Shown one piece after another: positions 24,734 to 32,799 of a DNA stretch of 38,310 bases. Made by a program: the position numbers and the translations under genes. Origin of the DNA: Deltaproteobacteria bacterium (GTDB taxonomy: Bacteria; Bdellovibrionota; FAC87; UBA2466); assembly GCA_900299195.1 (NCBI GenBank), contig OMIX01000029.1:1-38310 (forward strand). The letters run 5' to 3'. A model generated the notes under the pieces. That model was given only the letters and a program-made list of their open reading frames with translations, was not told the DNA's origin and did not search any database. Position 1 is the stretch's first letter. Each line of letters opens with the position of its first letter.

Positions 24734-26200
24734 ATGAAAACTTATCGGATGTATGTTAGGGGCGAATGGGTAGAAGCGAAATCCAAATCGAAACGGGAAA
24801 TTTTTGATCCTGCTAGCGGTGATTTACTAGGCGTGGTTCCAGAGGCTCATCGCGAAGATGTAGCCGAGGCGATTAAAGCTGCTAGAGAAGCTTTCGATCA
24901 TGGCCCATGGAAAACGACTACGGCTTTAGACCGAGGAAAATATTTATTTAAAATTTCTGAACTTATCAAAAGAGAATCCAAGCGACTTGCCGAGCTGGAA
25001 GTTAAAAACTGCGGTAAGCCCTTAGCCGAAGCCGAGTTTGATGTTGCGGATGCTGCCAACTGCTTTGAATTCTATGGGGGTCTGGCCACCAAAATTCATG
25101 GAGAGACGATGTCAGTCCCCGCTAATTCCATGAGTTTTGTGGTTCGAGAACCGATTGGGGTTTGTGGACAGATCATTCCTTGGAACTACCCGCTTCTCAT
25201 GTCCGCATGGAAACTGGCACCTGCCCTGGCAGCTGGTTGTACTGTCATTTTAAAACCTTCAGAATTAACCCCACTCACCGCACTTGAACTCGCCGAACTA
25301 ATTCATGAAGCGGGAATTCCCAAAGGAGTCGTTAATATTGTGACTGGACCTGGGGCTGGAGCTGGGGAAGAACTAGCCGCCAATAAACTTTGCGATAAAG
25401 TGGCTTTCACGGGAGGAACCGTCACCGGTCGAAAAATTTTGGAAGGTGCTTCCTCTAATCTCAAACGAGTCACTCTTGAGTTGGGAGGAAAAAACCCCAA
25501 TATCGTTTTTGCCGATTGCGATCTGGAAGCAGCGATAGATGGCGCTTTGTTTGCTGCTTTTGCGAACCAAGGAGAAGTTTGTTCTGCGGGTTCTCGTTTG
25601 TTGGTAGAAAAATCTATTCATAAGAATTTAGTCGATGGCATGGTTTCGAAGATTGGCCGAATTAAGTTAGGACATGGGTTGACTCCAGGGGTGAAAATGG
25701 GCCCCTTAGTTTCCAAAGCTCACTTGGAGAAAGTACAAAACTATATCCAAATCGGGATTCAGGAAGGGGCCAAACTCATCTGCGGCGGTAAACGCCCTGA
25801 AGGCGCTGAGTTTGCCAAGGGCAACTTTTTGATGCCGACTATTTTTGATCAAGTTAATCCCAGAATGCGCATTGCTCGAGAAGAAATTTTTGGACCTGTT
25901 TTATCGGTGATTCCGTTCTCCACAGAAGAAGAAGCGATTCAGATTGCGAATGATTCTGAATACGGGCTGGCTGCTGGAGTTTGGAGCAAAAATATTTTTA
26001 GAGCTATGAGGGTGATTCGCCAACTGCGGGCTGGAATCACTTGGATCAACACCTATCATCCCACTTTCAATGAAATGCCTTGGGGTGGATACAAACAAAG
26101 TGGTTGGGGACGTGAGCTAGGTCTTCACGGCATCGAAGGTTATCTTGAAACAAAACAAATCAATATCAACCTCGATGAAGCACCCATTAACTGGTATTAA
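24734..26200 (+). CDS. NAD-dependent aldehyde dehydrogenase (betaine/aminobutyraldehyde type)
   Basis: A 488-residue aldehyde dehydrogenase that oxidises aldehydes to acids with NAD. The catalytic Cys283 is in NQGEVCSAGSR and the general-base Glu249 in TLELGGKNPN, 34 residues apart as expected. IIPWNYPLLMSAWKLAPAL carries the conserved Asn. EEIFGPVLSVIPF and PWGGYKQSGWGRELG are typical of the betaine-aldehyde/aminobutyraldehyde subgroup. Its length is standard. It follows the permease by 27 bases with AAGGAG before the ATG, and the aminotransferase starts two bases after its stop. It is well placed to take the aldehyde made by the amine oxidase. Confidence 0.92.
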   Translation: MKTYRMYVRGEWVEAKSKSKREIFDPASGDLLGVVPEAHREDVAEAIKAAREAFDHGPWKTTTALDRGKYLFKISELIKRESKRLAELEVKNCGKPLAEAEFDVADAANCFEFYGGLATKIHGETMSVPANSMSFVVREPIGVCGQIIPWNYPLLMSAWKLAPALAAGCTVILKPSELTPLTALELAELIHEAGIPKGVVNIVTGPGAGAGEELAANKLCDKVAFTGGTVTGRKILEGASSNLKRVTLELGGKNPNIVFADCDLEAAIDGALFAAFANQGEVCSAGSRLLVEKSIHKNLVDGMVSKIGRIKLGHGLTPGVKMGPLVSKAHLEKVQNYIQIGIQEGAKLICGGKRPEGAEFAKGNFLMPTIFDQVNPRMRIAREEIFGPVLSVIPFSTEEEAIQIANDSEYGLAAGVWSKNIFRAMRVIRQLRAGITWINTYHPTFNEMPWGGYKQSGWGRELGLHGIEGYLETKQININLDEAPINWY

Positions 26201-26202
26201 TT

Positions 26203-27531
26203 ATGATCGAATTAAAAACTCAAATTCCCGGGCCTAAGAGTCTCAATCTCATGGAGAGAAGAAAAAATGCCGTGGCTCGAGGTCCGTTCCACACTACTCC
26301 TATTTTTGCCCAAAAAGCGGAAGGGGCATGGATAGTCGATGTGGATGGGAATCGACTCCTCGATTTTTCTTCAGGGATCGGAGTGGTAAATGTGGGACAC
26401 TCGCCTAAGTTGGTGGTGGAATCTGCTAAAACTCAACTGGATCACTTTATCCACACAAGTTTCAATGTAGTTGCTTACGAAAATTATGTCGCAGTCTGTG
26501 AAAAGTTAAATTCTGCGATGCCAGGAAACTTTCCTAAAAAAAGTTTTTTGGCCAATAGTGGAGCTGAAGCAGTTGAAAATGCGATCAAAATCGCTCGAGC
26601 TGCAACTCACAAACAAGCTGTGGTCTGTTTTCAGCATGCTTACCATGGCAGAACCTACATGGCGATGTCACTGACTGCTAAAGCCAAGCCCTACAAATAC
26701 GGATTTGCCCCTTTTAATTCTGAGGTTTACCGGGCCCCCTTTCCTTATGCTTACCGTTGGCCCACCACTAGTCAGCCTGAAAAAGTCGCTGAAGAATGTT
26801 TTGAAGAATTGAGAAATTTGATCCAATCTGAAATCGGCATAAACCAGGTAGCTGCAGTCATCATTGAACCCGTTCTCGGAGAAGGGGGATTCGTTCCGGC
26901 GCCTAAAAAATTTCTTTCTTCACTGCGTGAGTTTTGTTCTGAAAACAAAATCATTTTGATCTTCGATGAAGTTCAATGTGGATTCGGTAGAACGGGAACC
27001 CTTTTTGCTTGCGAACAATTAGGGGTGACTCCCGACCTTCTAGTCTCAGCCAAAGGTATTGCCGCTGGACTTCCTTTATCGGCTGTTACTGGAAAAGCAG
27101 AAATCATGGATGCTCCCATGGAAGGAGGGATTGGTGGAACCTACTGTGGAAACCCAGTAGCTTGTGCTGCAGCTCTAGCCGTATTTCAAGAGTGGAACCA
27201 AGGGGAAATTGTAAAAAACACTAAGACCCTCGAAAAAATTCTTACTGAGCGCACCGAACATTGGTTACGTTCTTTTCCCGTGGTGGGAGACGTTCGAGGT
27301 CTAGGCCCCATGAGAGCCATAGAATTGGTTCAAGATAGATCATCCAAAACTCCGCACCCTGAGACAGTAAAGCAGCTGATTAAATTTGCTTACGAACATG
27401 GACTCATTCTGATGAGCGCTGGAACTTTTGGAAACGTGATTAGGTTTTTGCCACCTCTTTGTATTCAAGAGAAGGAACTCAATCAAGGATTAGAGATTGT
27501 TGAAAAGGGCTTAGAAAAAATTTCCTATTAA
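26203..27531 (+). CDS. Class III PLP aminotransferase, GABA transaminase-like
   Basis: A 442-residue aminotransferase that would move the amino group of an omega-amino acid (for example 4-aminobutyrate) to a keto acid. The PLP lysine is Lys284 in LVSAKGIAAGLPLS. The cofactor-binding Asp is in IFDEVQCGFGRTG, and the phosphate site appears in LANSGAEAVENAIKIAR. AVVCFQHAYHGRTYMAMSLT is typical of GabT-type enzymes. It is the last gene of the permease operon. Its 3' end overlaps the opposing membrane-protein gene by 21 bases. Substrate assignment rests on context and could instead be a related diamine or ornithine-like compound. Confidence 0.9.
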   Translation: MIELKTQIPGPKSLNLMERRKNAVARGPFHTTPIFAQKAEGAWIVDVDGNRLLDFSSGIGVVNVGHSPKLVVESAKTQLDHFIHTSFNVVAYENYVAVCEKLNSAMPGNFPKKSFLANSGAEAVENAIKIARAATHKQAVVCFQHAYHGRTYMAMSLTAKAKPYKYGFAPFNSEVYRAPFPYAYRWPTTSQPEKVAEECFEELRNLIQSEIGINQVAAVIIEPVLGEGGFVPAPKKFLSSLREFCSENKIILIFDEVQCGFGRTGTLFACEQLGVTPDLLVSAKGIAAGLPLSAVTGKAEIMDAPMEGGIGGTYCGNPVACAAALAVFQEWNQGEIVKNTKTLEKILTERTEHWLRSFPVVGDVRGLGPMRAIELVQDRSSKTPHPETVKQLIKFAYEHGLILMSAGTFGNVIRFLPPLCIQEKELNQGLEIVEKGLEKISY

Positions 27532-28341
27532 AATAATGCTAAAGCCAATACAACTGGCTAGCCAAAAGAAATTCACTTTTTCCATAGTTCTTTCAAAGTA
27601 GATGGGACTTGGATTTCTTTGAATCTCTCGAACGGCTCGCCAAACAAAACCGACTGAAGCTCCGATCAATAAAAAAGCCGCTCCAGACAATGCCACTGCC
27701 GCATTATCGAGAGCCGTATTGAGTAAAGCATCTCCCAAGTAAGCCCAAATCCAAAGTACACCGATTCCCACAGAGACAAAGGTTAAAGTTCTTGCTCTAG
27801 ATAGGTTTTTATTAGCGAAAGCTTCAGCATACTGACTTAATGTTTTTTCCGTGCTTTGAAATCGAGCTTCTTTAATTAAAATTCCAATTAAAGATCCAAT
27901 CATCAGGAAAGCAGGTAGCCCCAGAAAATTTTTAAATTCGATATTTTGATAATCCAATCCCATGATACTTCGAACTAAGAATAAAACTAAAGGAATGACA
28001 GAAAGAAAAAGCGTGATTTGATAAGTTAACCAAAATCCCCCAAGATGAATCAATGCCCTTTCTAAAAAGGTATTCTTCTCGGAACTCACATAATCCTTAG
28101 ATTTTTTTGTAAAAAGTGAAACCTGCCAAGCCATAAAAAGAAAAGCGACAGAGAGGGCCAATTGCCAAGATCCCATCAGGAGATTTTTTCTTAAGAAAAA
28201 TGAAATCACACTGAAAACAGACTGTTGAAAAGCTATCGTTAAACTCAAATAGTAGAGAACCTTTGTGGGGACTACACTCCAAGCCATTAACCCATGAACT
28301 TCATTCTCATGGGCCATCAAAGGAGAAATGTTCTTTGCCAT
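27511..28341 (-). CDS. Integral membrane protein, unknown function
   Basis: A 276-residue protein I do not recognise. About six or seven hydrophobic segments are visible, near residues 25-48, 55-75, 98-122, 140-160, 188-205, 212-238 and 255-275. A soluble loop around 160-185 is rich in Glu, Gln and Lys. No catalytic motif or Cys pair stands out. It ends inside the opposing aminotransferase gene (21-base tail-to-tail overlap), and the glycerophosphodiesterase gene lies 24 bases upstream on its left-facing side, so the two minus-strand genes may be cotranscribed. Weak AAAGGAG-like signal (CTCCTTTG on the plus strand at 28317-28324) precedes the start. Confidence 0.7.
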   Translation of the reverse strand: MAKNISPLMAHENEVHGLMAWSVVPTKVLYYLSLTIAFQQSVFSVISFFLRKNLLMGSWQLALSVAFLFMAWQVSLFTKKSKDYVSSEKNTFLERALIHLGGFWLTYQITLFLSVIPLVLFLVRSIMGLDYQNIEFKNFLGLPAFLMIGSLIGILIKEARFQSTEKTLSQYAEAFANKNLSRARTLTFVSVGIGVLWIWAYLGDALLNTALDNAAVALSGAAFLLIGASVGFVWRAVREIQRNPSPIYFERTMEKVNFFWLASCIGFSIILIGNFF

Positions 28342-28365
28342 GAGTTAATTGTAACCGAACTTTGG

Positions 28366-29181
28366 CTATTTCAAAAATTGGATAAGTAAGGTGGGATCAT
28401 CGGTGGTAAGACCCGCCACTCCCATTTGAATCATTTCTTTAAAATCCATGAGAGTATTAACCGTGTAGGGAATCACAGACATGCCTACATCCTTAGCCTG
28501 TGCCATTTTTTCCAAAGAAAGATCTCTATAATGCGGAGCCCAAACCTCCGGCTTAAATCTTTGATAAATTTCACTTATCGAGACTCGGGATTGATACGTT
28601 AAAACGGCCAAGGGCAATTCTGGCACTTGGTTTCGCACCTCGTCTAAAACTGAAAAGTCAAAAGATCTTATTCTCGTCTTTTTCATGTCCCAGTGCTCTC
28701 GAATTTCTGAAATCACTTGAGACACCATCACCCTGGCAGACGGGGCTTTCTTTTCAATCAAGTCTTCTCTTTTGATCTCAATATCCATCAAAGTCGATGT
28801 GGAAAATTCACTATCCCATTTTTTAATCGCTTGAAAAACCTCAGCCAAACTTGGGATTTTCTTCTCAGCCTCACTTAAAGGTCTTTTATTTGCCAATCGG
28901 CGATCCACTCGAATTTCTAAACTTTGCAGAGACTCCAAATCCATTTCCCAAAGCGGTAAAGAAGCGGCCACAGGATTGCCCAACTTATCTCGGCACCATT
29001 CTGGCGTGATTTCAAAATCGTGATAGACAGCCACTCGACCATCTCGAGTCAATTGAACATCAAGTTCAATACTATCCACATTCAGCTCAACAGCCCTTCG
29101 AAATGCGGGCAAAGTATTTTCAGCAAATTCAGAGCATGCACCTCGATGGGCCTGTACATGAATTTTTCTTTGACCCACCAT
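28366..29181 (-). CDS. Glycerophosphodiester phosphodiesterase
   Basis: Hydrolyses glycerophosphodiesters from phospholipid breakdown to glycerol-3-phosphate and an alcohol. Key residues are visible: His12-Arg13 in AHRGACSEFAENTLPAF, Glu39 and Asp41 in IELDVQLTRDG, and His54 in VYHD. The C-terminal VIPYTVNTLMDFKEMIQMGVAGLTTDDP is also typical. There is no signal peptide, so it should be cytoplasmic, like UgpQ. GGGAGG lies 7 bases before the ATG. Only 38 bases separate it from the divergent ferredoxin gene, so both promoters must overlap the neighbouring coding ends. Confidence 0.92.
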   Translation of the reverse strand: MVGQRKIHVQAHRGACSEFAENTLPAFRRAVELNVDSIELDVQLTRDGRVAVYHDFEITPEWCRDKLGNPVAASLPLWEMDLESLQSLEIRVDRRLANKRPLSEAEKKIPSLAEVFQAIKKWDSEFSTSTLMDIEIKREDLIEKKAPSARVMVSQVISEIREHWDMKKTRIRSFDFSVLDEVRNQVPELPLAVLTYQSRVSISEIYQRFKPEVWAPHYRDLSLEKMAQAKDVGMSVIPYTVNTLMDFKEMIQMGVAGLTTDDPTLLIQFLK

Positions 29182-29219
29182 TGGCGGCCTCCCAAAAAGA
29201 CGTTAGTATGTAGTTCACT

Positions 29220-29528
29220 ATGAAAGACATTAAATCACAAGCTCAAGATTGCAAAGTTCAAGTATTGGTTTGTACCAATGAACGCCCTGGAGGAAAAAGT
29301 TGCTGTCATAAATTCGGAGGGCAGGAGTTTTACCTCGCGTTAAAAAACCGTTTAAAACAAGAAGGGCTTTACGATACACATTGGGTGACTCGAACAGGTT
29401 GTTTAGGGTTTTGTAATGATGTCGGAACTGCAGTCGCCATTTATCGACAAAATGAACCTACTCAGTGGTTCAATGAAGTGACTGCAGAAGACATGGATTC
29501 CTTGTGGAAAGAGATTGTGAGAGAATAA
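29220..29528 (+). CDS. Thioredoxin-like [2Fe-2S] ferredoxin
   Basis: A 102-residue protein of the thioredoxin-fold [2Fe-2S] ferredoxin family. Cluster ligands are Cys18 in VLVCTNERP, Cys28 or Cys29 in GKSCCHKF, and Cys61 and Cys65 in TGCLGFCNDVG. The segment GTAVAIY after the last Cys is also conserved. It would serve as a small electron carrier; the partner is unknown. No ribosome site is visible before the ATG, and the 38-base gap to the divergent gene leaves little room for a leader. A secreted-protein gene follows 4 bases after the stop with AAAGGG. Confidence 0.88.
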   Translation: MKDIKSQAQDCKVQVLVCTNERPGGKSCCHKFGGQEFYLALKNRLKQEGLYDTHWVTRTGCLGFCNDVGTAVAIYRQNEPTQWFNEVTAEDMDSLWKEIVRE

Positions 29529-29532
29529 AGGG

Positions 29533-30423
29533 ATGAAACCCTTTAAATTGCTGCTTTGCATTCTAGTCTTAGGGATAGCCATTACTACTGAAGCTGAAAC
29601 TTCCGAGGATTCCACACCTAAAAATGAACTAACTGAACTTTTTTCAAGCCAAACTTATCCTGGTGAGGGAACGTTAATTTTTTCTGATGAGTCCGAAACT
29701 GAAAATATTGTTTTGGGTTCCGACTCTGGTATTTACGGTTTAGCTTTAAATTTAAAAGGGGAATGGCTTCCCTCTCCTTATAAAAATCAATTTTCAAAAA
29801 AAACCATCATTCAAGTGGCGTTAGGAACGCTAAAAACTAAACTCGAAGGAAAAATTCCTCAATTCGGTATCGCTACTTTTATTGCTTCTGAACTTCCTAA
29901 AGATACTACTGCATTTACTTTTCGAGCCCCCGGAGAAAAAAATCCCACAAACTCTCCATTAGCCATTCTCTATTTTACCTCTCCTAAAAATCAACTAGGT
30001 AGAAGCGAACAGGAAAAACTTCAATCCACCTTCTTTGGACGCGAGGGCGGGGTCACTCTCACCCCCGTAGGTAAATTGGAACAAGTTGCCATCAATGCGA
30101 GCGGCAACAAAATCAGCTTTAAAAAACAAAAAATTAAGTTTGATTTTCAAGCGACACTCTCTACTCCATTCAATGGTCTAGAGAAAAAACTGTCAGGTTC
30201 TATTGTTTTCCCGGTTTATACACCTATTGGAAAGGCTGCAGAAAGTTTGGCAACCCGACTAGGTGGCACTTTGGATGAAACCCAGCCCCGACTAAAAAAA
30301 GGGGCGGATCCCGAACGTAAAATCACCCAAATTCCCCCCAAAGCCCCGAAGAGCCTTCAACCCAAAACTCAAAAATCCTCCTCAGTGCTTGAAGAACCTG
30401 ACACTGGCGGCCTAAGCAATTGA
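29533..30423 (+). CDS. Secreted protein of unknown function
   Basis: A 296-residue exported protein I do not recognise. A signal peptide (MKPFKLLLCILVLGIAITTEA) is followed by an acidic segment and a mostly beta-rich central domain (about 45-250) with motifs such as GEGTLIFSDES, FGIATFIAS and LAILYFTSPKNQLG. The C-terminal 50 residues are a Pro/Lys/Ser-rich low-complexity tail ending DTGGLSN. The Cys in the signal segment is not in a lipobox. It follows the ferredoxin gene by 4 bases, so the two share an operon, though a direct functional link is not evident. AAAGGG precedes the ATG. Confidence 0.75.
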   Translation: MKPFKLLLCILVLGIAITTEAETSEDSTPKNELTELFSSQTYPGEGTLIFSDESETENIVLGSDSGIYGLALNLKGEWLPSPYKNQFSKKTIIQVALGTLKTKLEGKIPQFGIATFIASELPKDTTAFTFRAPGEKNPTNSPLAILYFTSPKNQLGRSEQEKLQSTFFGREGGVTLTPVGKLEQVAINASGNKISFKKQKIKFDFQATLSTPFNGLEKKLSGSIVFPVYTPIGKAAESLATRLGGTLDETQPRLKKGADPERKITQIPPKAPKSLQPKTQKSSSVLEEPDTGGLSN

Positions 30424-30441
30424 TTTTATTTATTTAATATC

Positions 30442-30515
30442 AAGCCCCGAAGAAATTCTACATTCCCGCAATTATCATTGTAATTCTTCAAGGAATTTCA
30501 TAGGATGCGGGGCTT
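30442..30515 (+). promoter_or_regulatory. Foldable leader immediately before prs
   Basis: Nested complementary arms: AAGCCCCG (30442-30449) with CGGGGCTT (30508-30515), GAAATTC (30452-30458) with GAATTTC (30493-30499), and AATTA (30470-30474) with TAATT (30481-30485). The closing arm ends at the base before the prs ATG and covers its GGGG ribosome-like site. No T run follows. Confidence 0.45.
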
Positions 30516-31478
30516 ATGACGCTACCCATGTCCCATGAAGATAACTTCAAGCTGCTTTCTGGGTCTGCGAATGTGGCCCTTTCCAAAGCCATCGCCGACC
30601 AGTTGAATGTGCCTCTTTGCCATGCTGAAGTTCGCCGGTTTTCCGATGGGGAGATCTTTGTTGAGATTCAAGAAAGCGTCCGTGGTGCTGATACTTTCAT
30701 CATTCAGTCCACTTGCCACCCTGTAAATGATTCTTTGATGGAATTACTGATTATGGCCGATTCTCTAAAAAGATCCTCGGCTGCCTCTATCACCGCAGTC
30801 ATTCCTTATTACGGTTACGGTCGGCAAGATAGAAAAGTTCAACCTCGTGTCCCTATCACTGCTAAATTGGTTGCGGATCTTTTAACAGCTGCAGGAATCA
30901 CCCGAGTGATTTCAATGGATCTTCATGCGAGCCAAATTCAAGGTTTTTTCAATATTCCCTTCGATCATCTGTTTGCAAAGCCGGTTTTAACCCATTATCT
31001 CAAACAAAACTACGACGCTGATAAACTCATCATCGTTAGTCCTGATGCCGGAGGGGTTGAAAGAGCAAGAGCATTCGCAAAACGATTAGACGTTCCCTTG
31101 GCCATTATTGACAAACGAAGAGTTAAAGCCAACGAGGTCGGTGGAATGAATTTGATTGGTGAAGTCCGAGAACGTCATGCCATCATCGTAGACGACATGA
31201 TTGATACTGCAGGAACTTTAATCCAAGCCACAAAAGTTTTGTTAGATAACGGAGCAGAGCAAGTCAGTGCTGTATGCTCCCACGGAGTTTTTTCTGGAAC
31301 GGCGTACGAGCGGATTCGAGACAGCCAATTAAAGGAAGTCATTTGTACCGACACGATCCCGCTTTCGCCAGCATTAGCTAAACTAACCAAAGTGAAATGT
31401 CTCTCAGTAGCACCCATTTTGGCAGAAGCAATGCGGAGAGTACAAACAAGACAGTCGGTCAGTAGTCTTTTTGATTAA
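30516..31478 (+). CDS. prs: Ribose-phosphate pyrophosphokinase (PRPP synthase)
   Basis: Makes 5-phosphoribosyl diphosphate from ribose 5-phosphate and ATP for nucleotide, His and Trp synthesis. The PRPP-binding motif is IIVDDMIDTAGTL, with the flexible-loop basic residues in DKRRVKANEVGGMN. SMDLHASQIQGFFNIPFDHL and SPDAGGVERARAFAKRL are hallmark segments. At 320 residues it is of normal length. The start may be ATG 30516, or ATG 30528 (MSHEDNFKLLSG), which better fits the family N-terminus; the spacing to upstream G-rich bases does not decide. It heads the run prs-rplY-pth-ychF, a common arrangement in proteobacteria. Confidence 0.95.
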   Translation: MTLPMSHEDNFKLLSGSANVALSKAIADQLNVPLCHAEVRRFSDGEIFVEIQESVRGADTFIIQSTCHPVNDSLMELLIMADSLKRSSAASITAVIPYYGYGRQDRKVQPRVPITAKLVADLLTAAGITRVISMDLHASQIQGFFNIPFDHLFAKPVLTHYLKQNYDADKLIIVSPDAGGVERARAFAKRLDVPLAIIDKRRVKANEVGGMNLIGEVRERHAIIVDDMIDTAGTLIQATKVLLDNGAEQVSAVCSHGVFSGTAYERIRDSQLKEVICTDTIPLSPALAKLTKVKCLSVAPILAEAMRRVQTRQSVSSLFD

Positions 31479-31500
31479 CGAAAGTAGTAGGTAGATAAAA

Positions 31501-32178
31501 ATGGAACAACAAACTCTTTCAGTAGAAAGTAGAACTGGAACAGGTAAAAGCGTAACTCGTAAACTTAGAGCTGCAGGAAAACTTCCTGCTGTTCTTTATG
31601 GTTTAGGCAAAAGTCAGCCTGTTACCGTAGAACCCACCTTCATCACAAAATTATTGCTCTCTGAAGGGGGAAGAAACCAAATTCTCAACCTCAAAGGGGC
31701 GGGATTGGAAGGTAAACATGCCTTGATTAAGGACTACGATGTCGATCCAGTAACTCGTCGATTGGTTCATGTGGACCTACTTGAAATTGACGTTACTAAG
31801 AAAATTGAAGTGACCGTAGCTCTGAACTTTGTTGGAAAAGCCGTTGGGGTTGGTGAAGGTGGAGTGTTGAACTTCATCGAACGAACTTTGGCTATTAAGT
31901 GCTTACCAACTGCCATTCCACAGCACATCGATGTGGATGTGAGTGCACTTGCGATTGGTCACTCTTTACATGCGGATGAACTGAAGTTGCCTGAAGGCAT
32001 TGAAAAAGCCTCTCAACTCAACTCAACCTTAGTCACTTGCGTACCTCCCACTAAAGAGGAAGAGGCAGTGGCTTCCTTGGCTCCGACTGCTGAACCTGAA
32101 GTTATCACCGAGAAGAAACCTGCTGAAGGTGAAGCTGCTGCAGCTGGCGAAGCTAAGAAAGAAGAGAAGAAGAAATAA
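31501..32178 (+). CDS. rplY: 50S ribosomal protein L25, CTC/TL5 type
   Basis: Binds 5S rRNA in the large ribosomal subunit. This is the long form with an N-terminal L25 domain (about 1-92; SRTGTGKSVTRKLRAAGKLPA and LIKDYDVDPVTRRLVHVDL) and a C-terminal TL5 beta domain (about 100-185). The C-terminal 40 residues are a low-complexity Ala/Glu/Lys tail. Length 225 is usual for the CTC form. It follows prs by 22 bases and precedes pth, a typical linkage. The ribosome site is weak (GTAGGTAG). Confidence 0.95.
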   Translation: MEQQTLSVESRTGTGKSVTRKLRAAGKLPAVLYGLGKSQPVTVEPTFITKLLLSEGGRNQILNLKGAGLEGKHALIKDYDVDPVTRRLVHVDLLEIDVTKKIEVTVALNFVGKAVGVGEGGVLNFIERTLAIKCLPTAIPQHIDVDVSALAIGHSLHADELKLPEGIEKASQLNSTLVTCVPPTKEEEAVASLAPTAEPEVITEKKPAEGEAAAAGEAKKEEKKK

Positions 32179-32199
32179 ATTCTTCTTTGAAGCTCGCTT

Positions 32200-32799
32200 G
32201 TGGCAAATCCAACTGAGACGTTTCTTATTGTCGGCCTGGGAAATCCCGGGCCGAAATACGAAAAAACTCGGCACAACATCGGTTTTGAAATCGTTGATTA
32301 CCTTGCCAAGAGCTGGGGGGACAACTCGTTCTCTCCGAAGTTCCAGGGGCTTTTCTGTCAAATCAATCAAAGCGGCGTAAAAGTGCTTCTTTTAAAGCCT
32401 GAAACCTACATGAATCTTAGCGGCCGTAGCGTTCGAGAAGCTCTTCAGTTTTTTAAGCTCAATCCTTCGTCCCAGCTTTTAGTGGTCAATGATGACCTAG
32501 ACCTTCCTCCCGCCCAATTGAGATTGAGGCTTTCCGGAGGAACCGGAGGACATAACGGATTAAAATCGATCGTGGAATGCCTAGGCACAGAAAACTTTGC
32601 TCGACTTAGAGTGGGAATCGGTCGCTCCGAGAAAGTTCCCACAGAAAACTATGTTCTTGGAAAAATTCCTAAATCTGAACAATCTGCTTTTGATGATGCT
32701 ATTCAACGTTCCAAAGAAGGCATTGAGTCAATCTTAAAAGATGGACTCCAGAAAGCGATGAATGTTATCAACGTAAAAAGAGGTCCCGATGAGTCTTAA
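32200..32799 (+). CDS. pth: Peptidyl-tRNA hydrolase
   Basis: Frees peptides from prematurely released peptidyl-tRNA. Conserved residues are visible: the Asn in GLGNPGPKYEKTRHNIGFE (with catalytic His in RHN), the Asp region VVNDDLDLPPAQLRLR, and GGTGGHNGLKSI. The start is GTG, giving MANPTETFLIVGLGNPG; no ATG lies in a suitable place and the family begins only a few residues before this motif. Length 199 is normal. The last 11 bases overlap the start of ychF, implying coupled translation. Confidence 0.95.
   Translation: MANPTETFLIVGLGNPGPKYEKTRHNIGFEIVDYLAKSWGDNSFSPKFQGLFCQINQSGVKVLLLKPETYMNLSGRSVREALQFFKLNPSSQLLVVNDDLDLPPAQLRLRLSGGTGGHNGLKSIVECLGTENFARLRVGIGRSEKVPTENYVLGKIPKSEQSAFDDAIQRSKEGIESILKDGLQKAMNVINVKRGPDES

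Noticed and set aside
32163-32190. AT-rich hairpin (GAAGAA...TTCTTC) between rplY and pth
   Set aside because: It consists only of A/T-rich repeats from the Lys/Glu codons and has no T run, so it is not called a terminator.
32029-32370. 113-codon minus-strand open frame across the rplY-pth junction
   Set aside because: Antisense to two well-identified genes and built from the complement of the low-complexity L25 tail.
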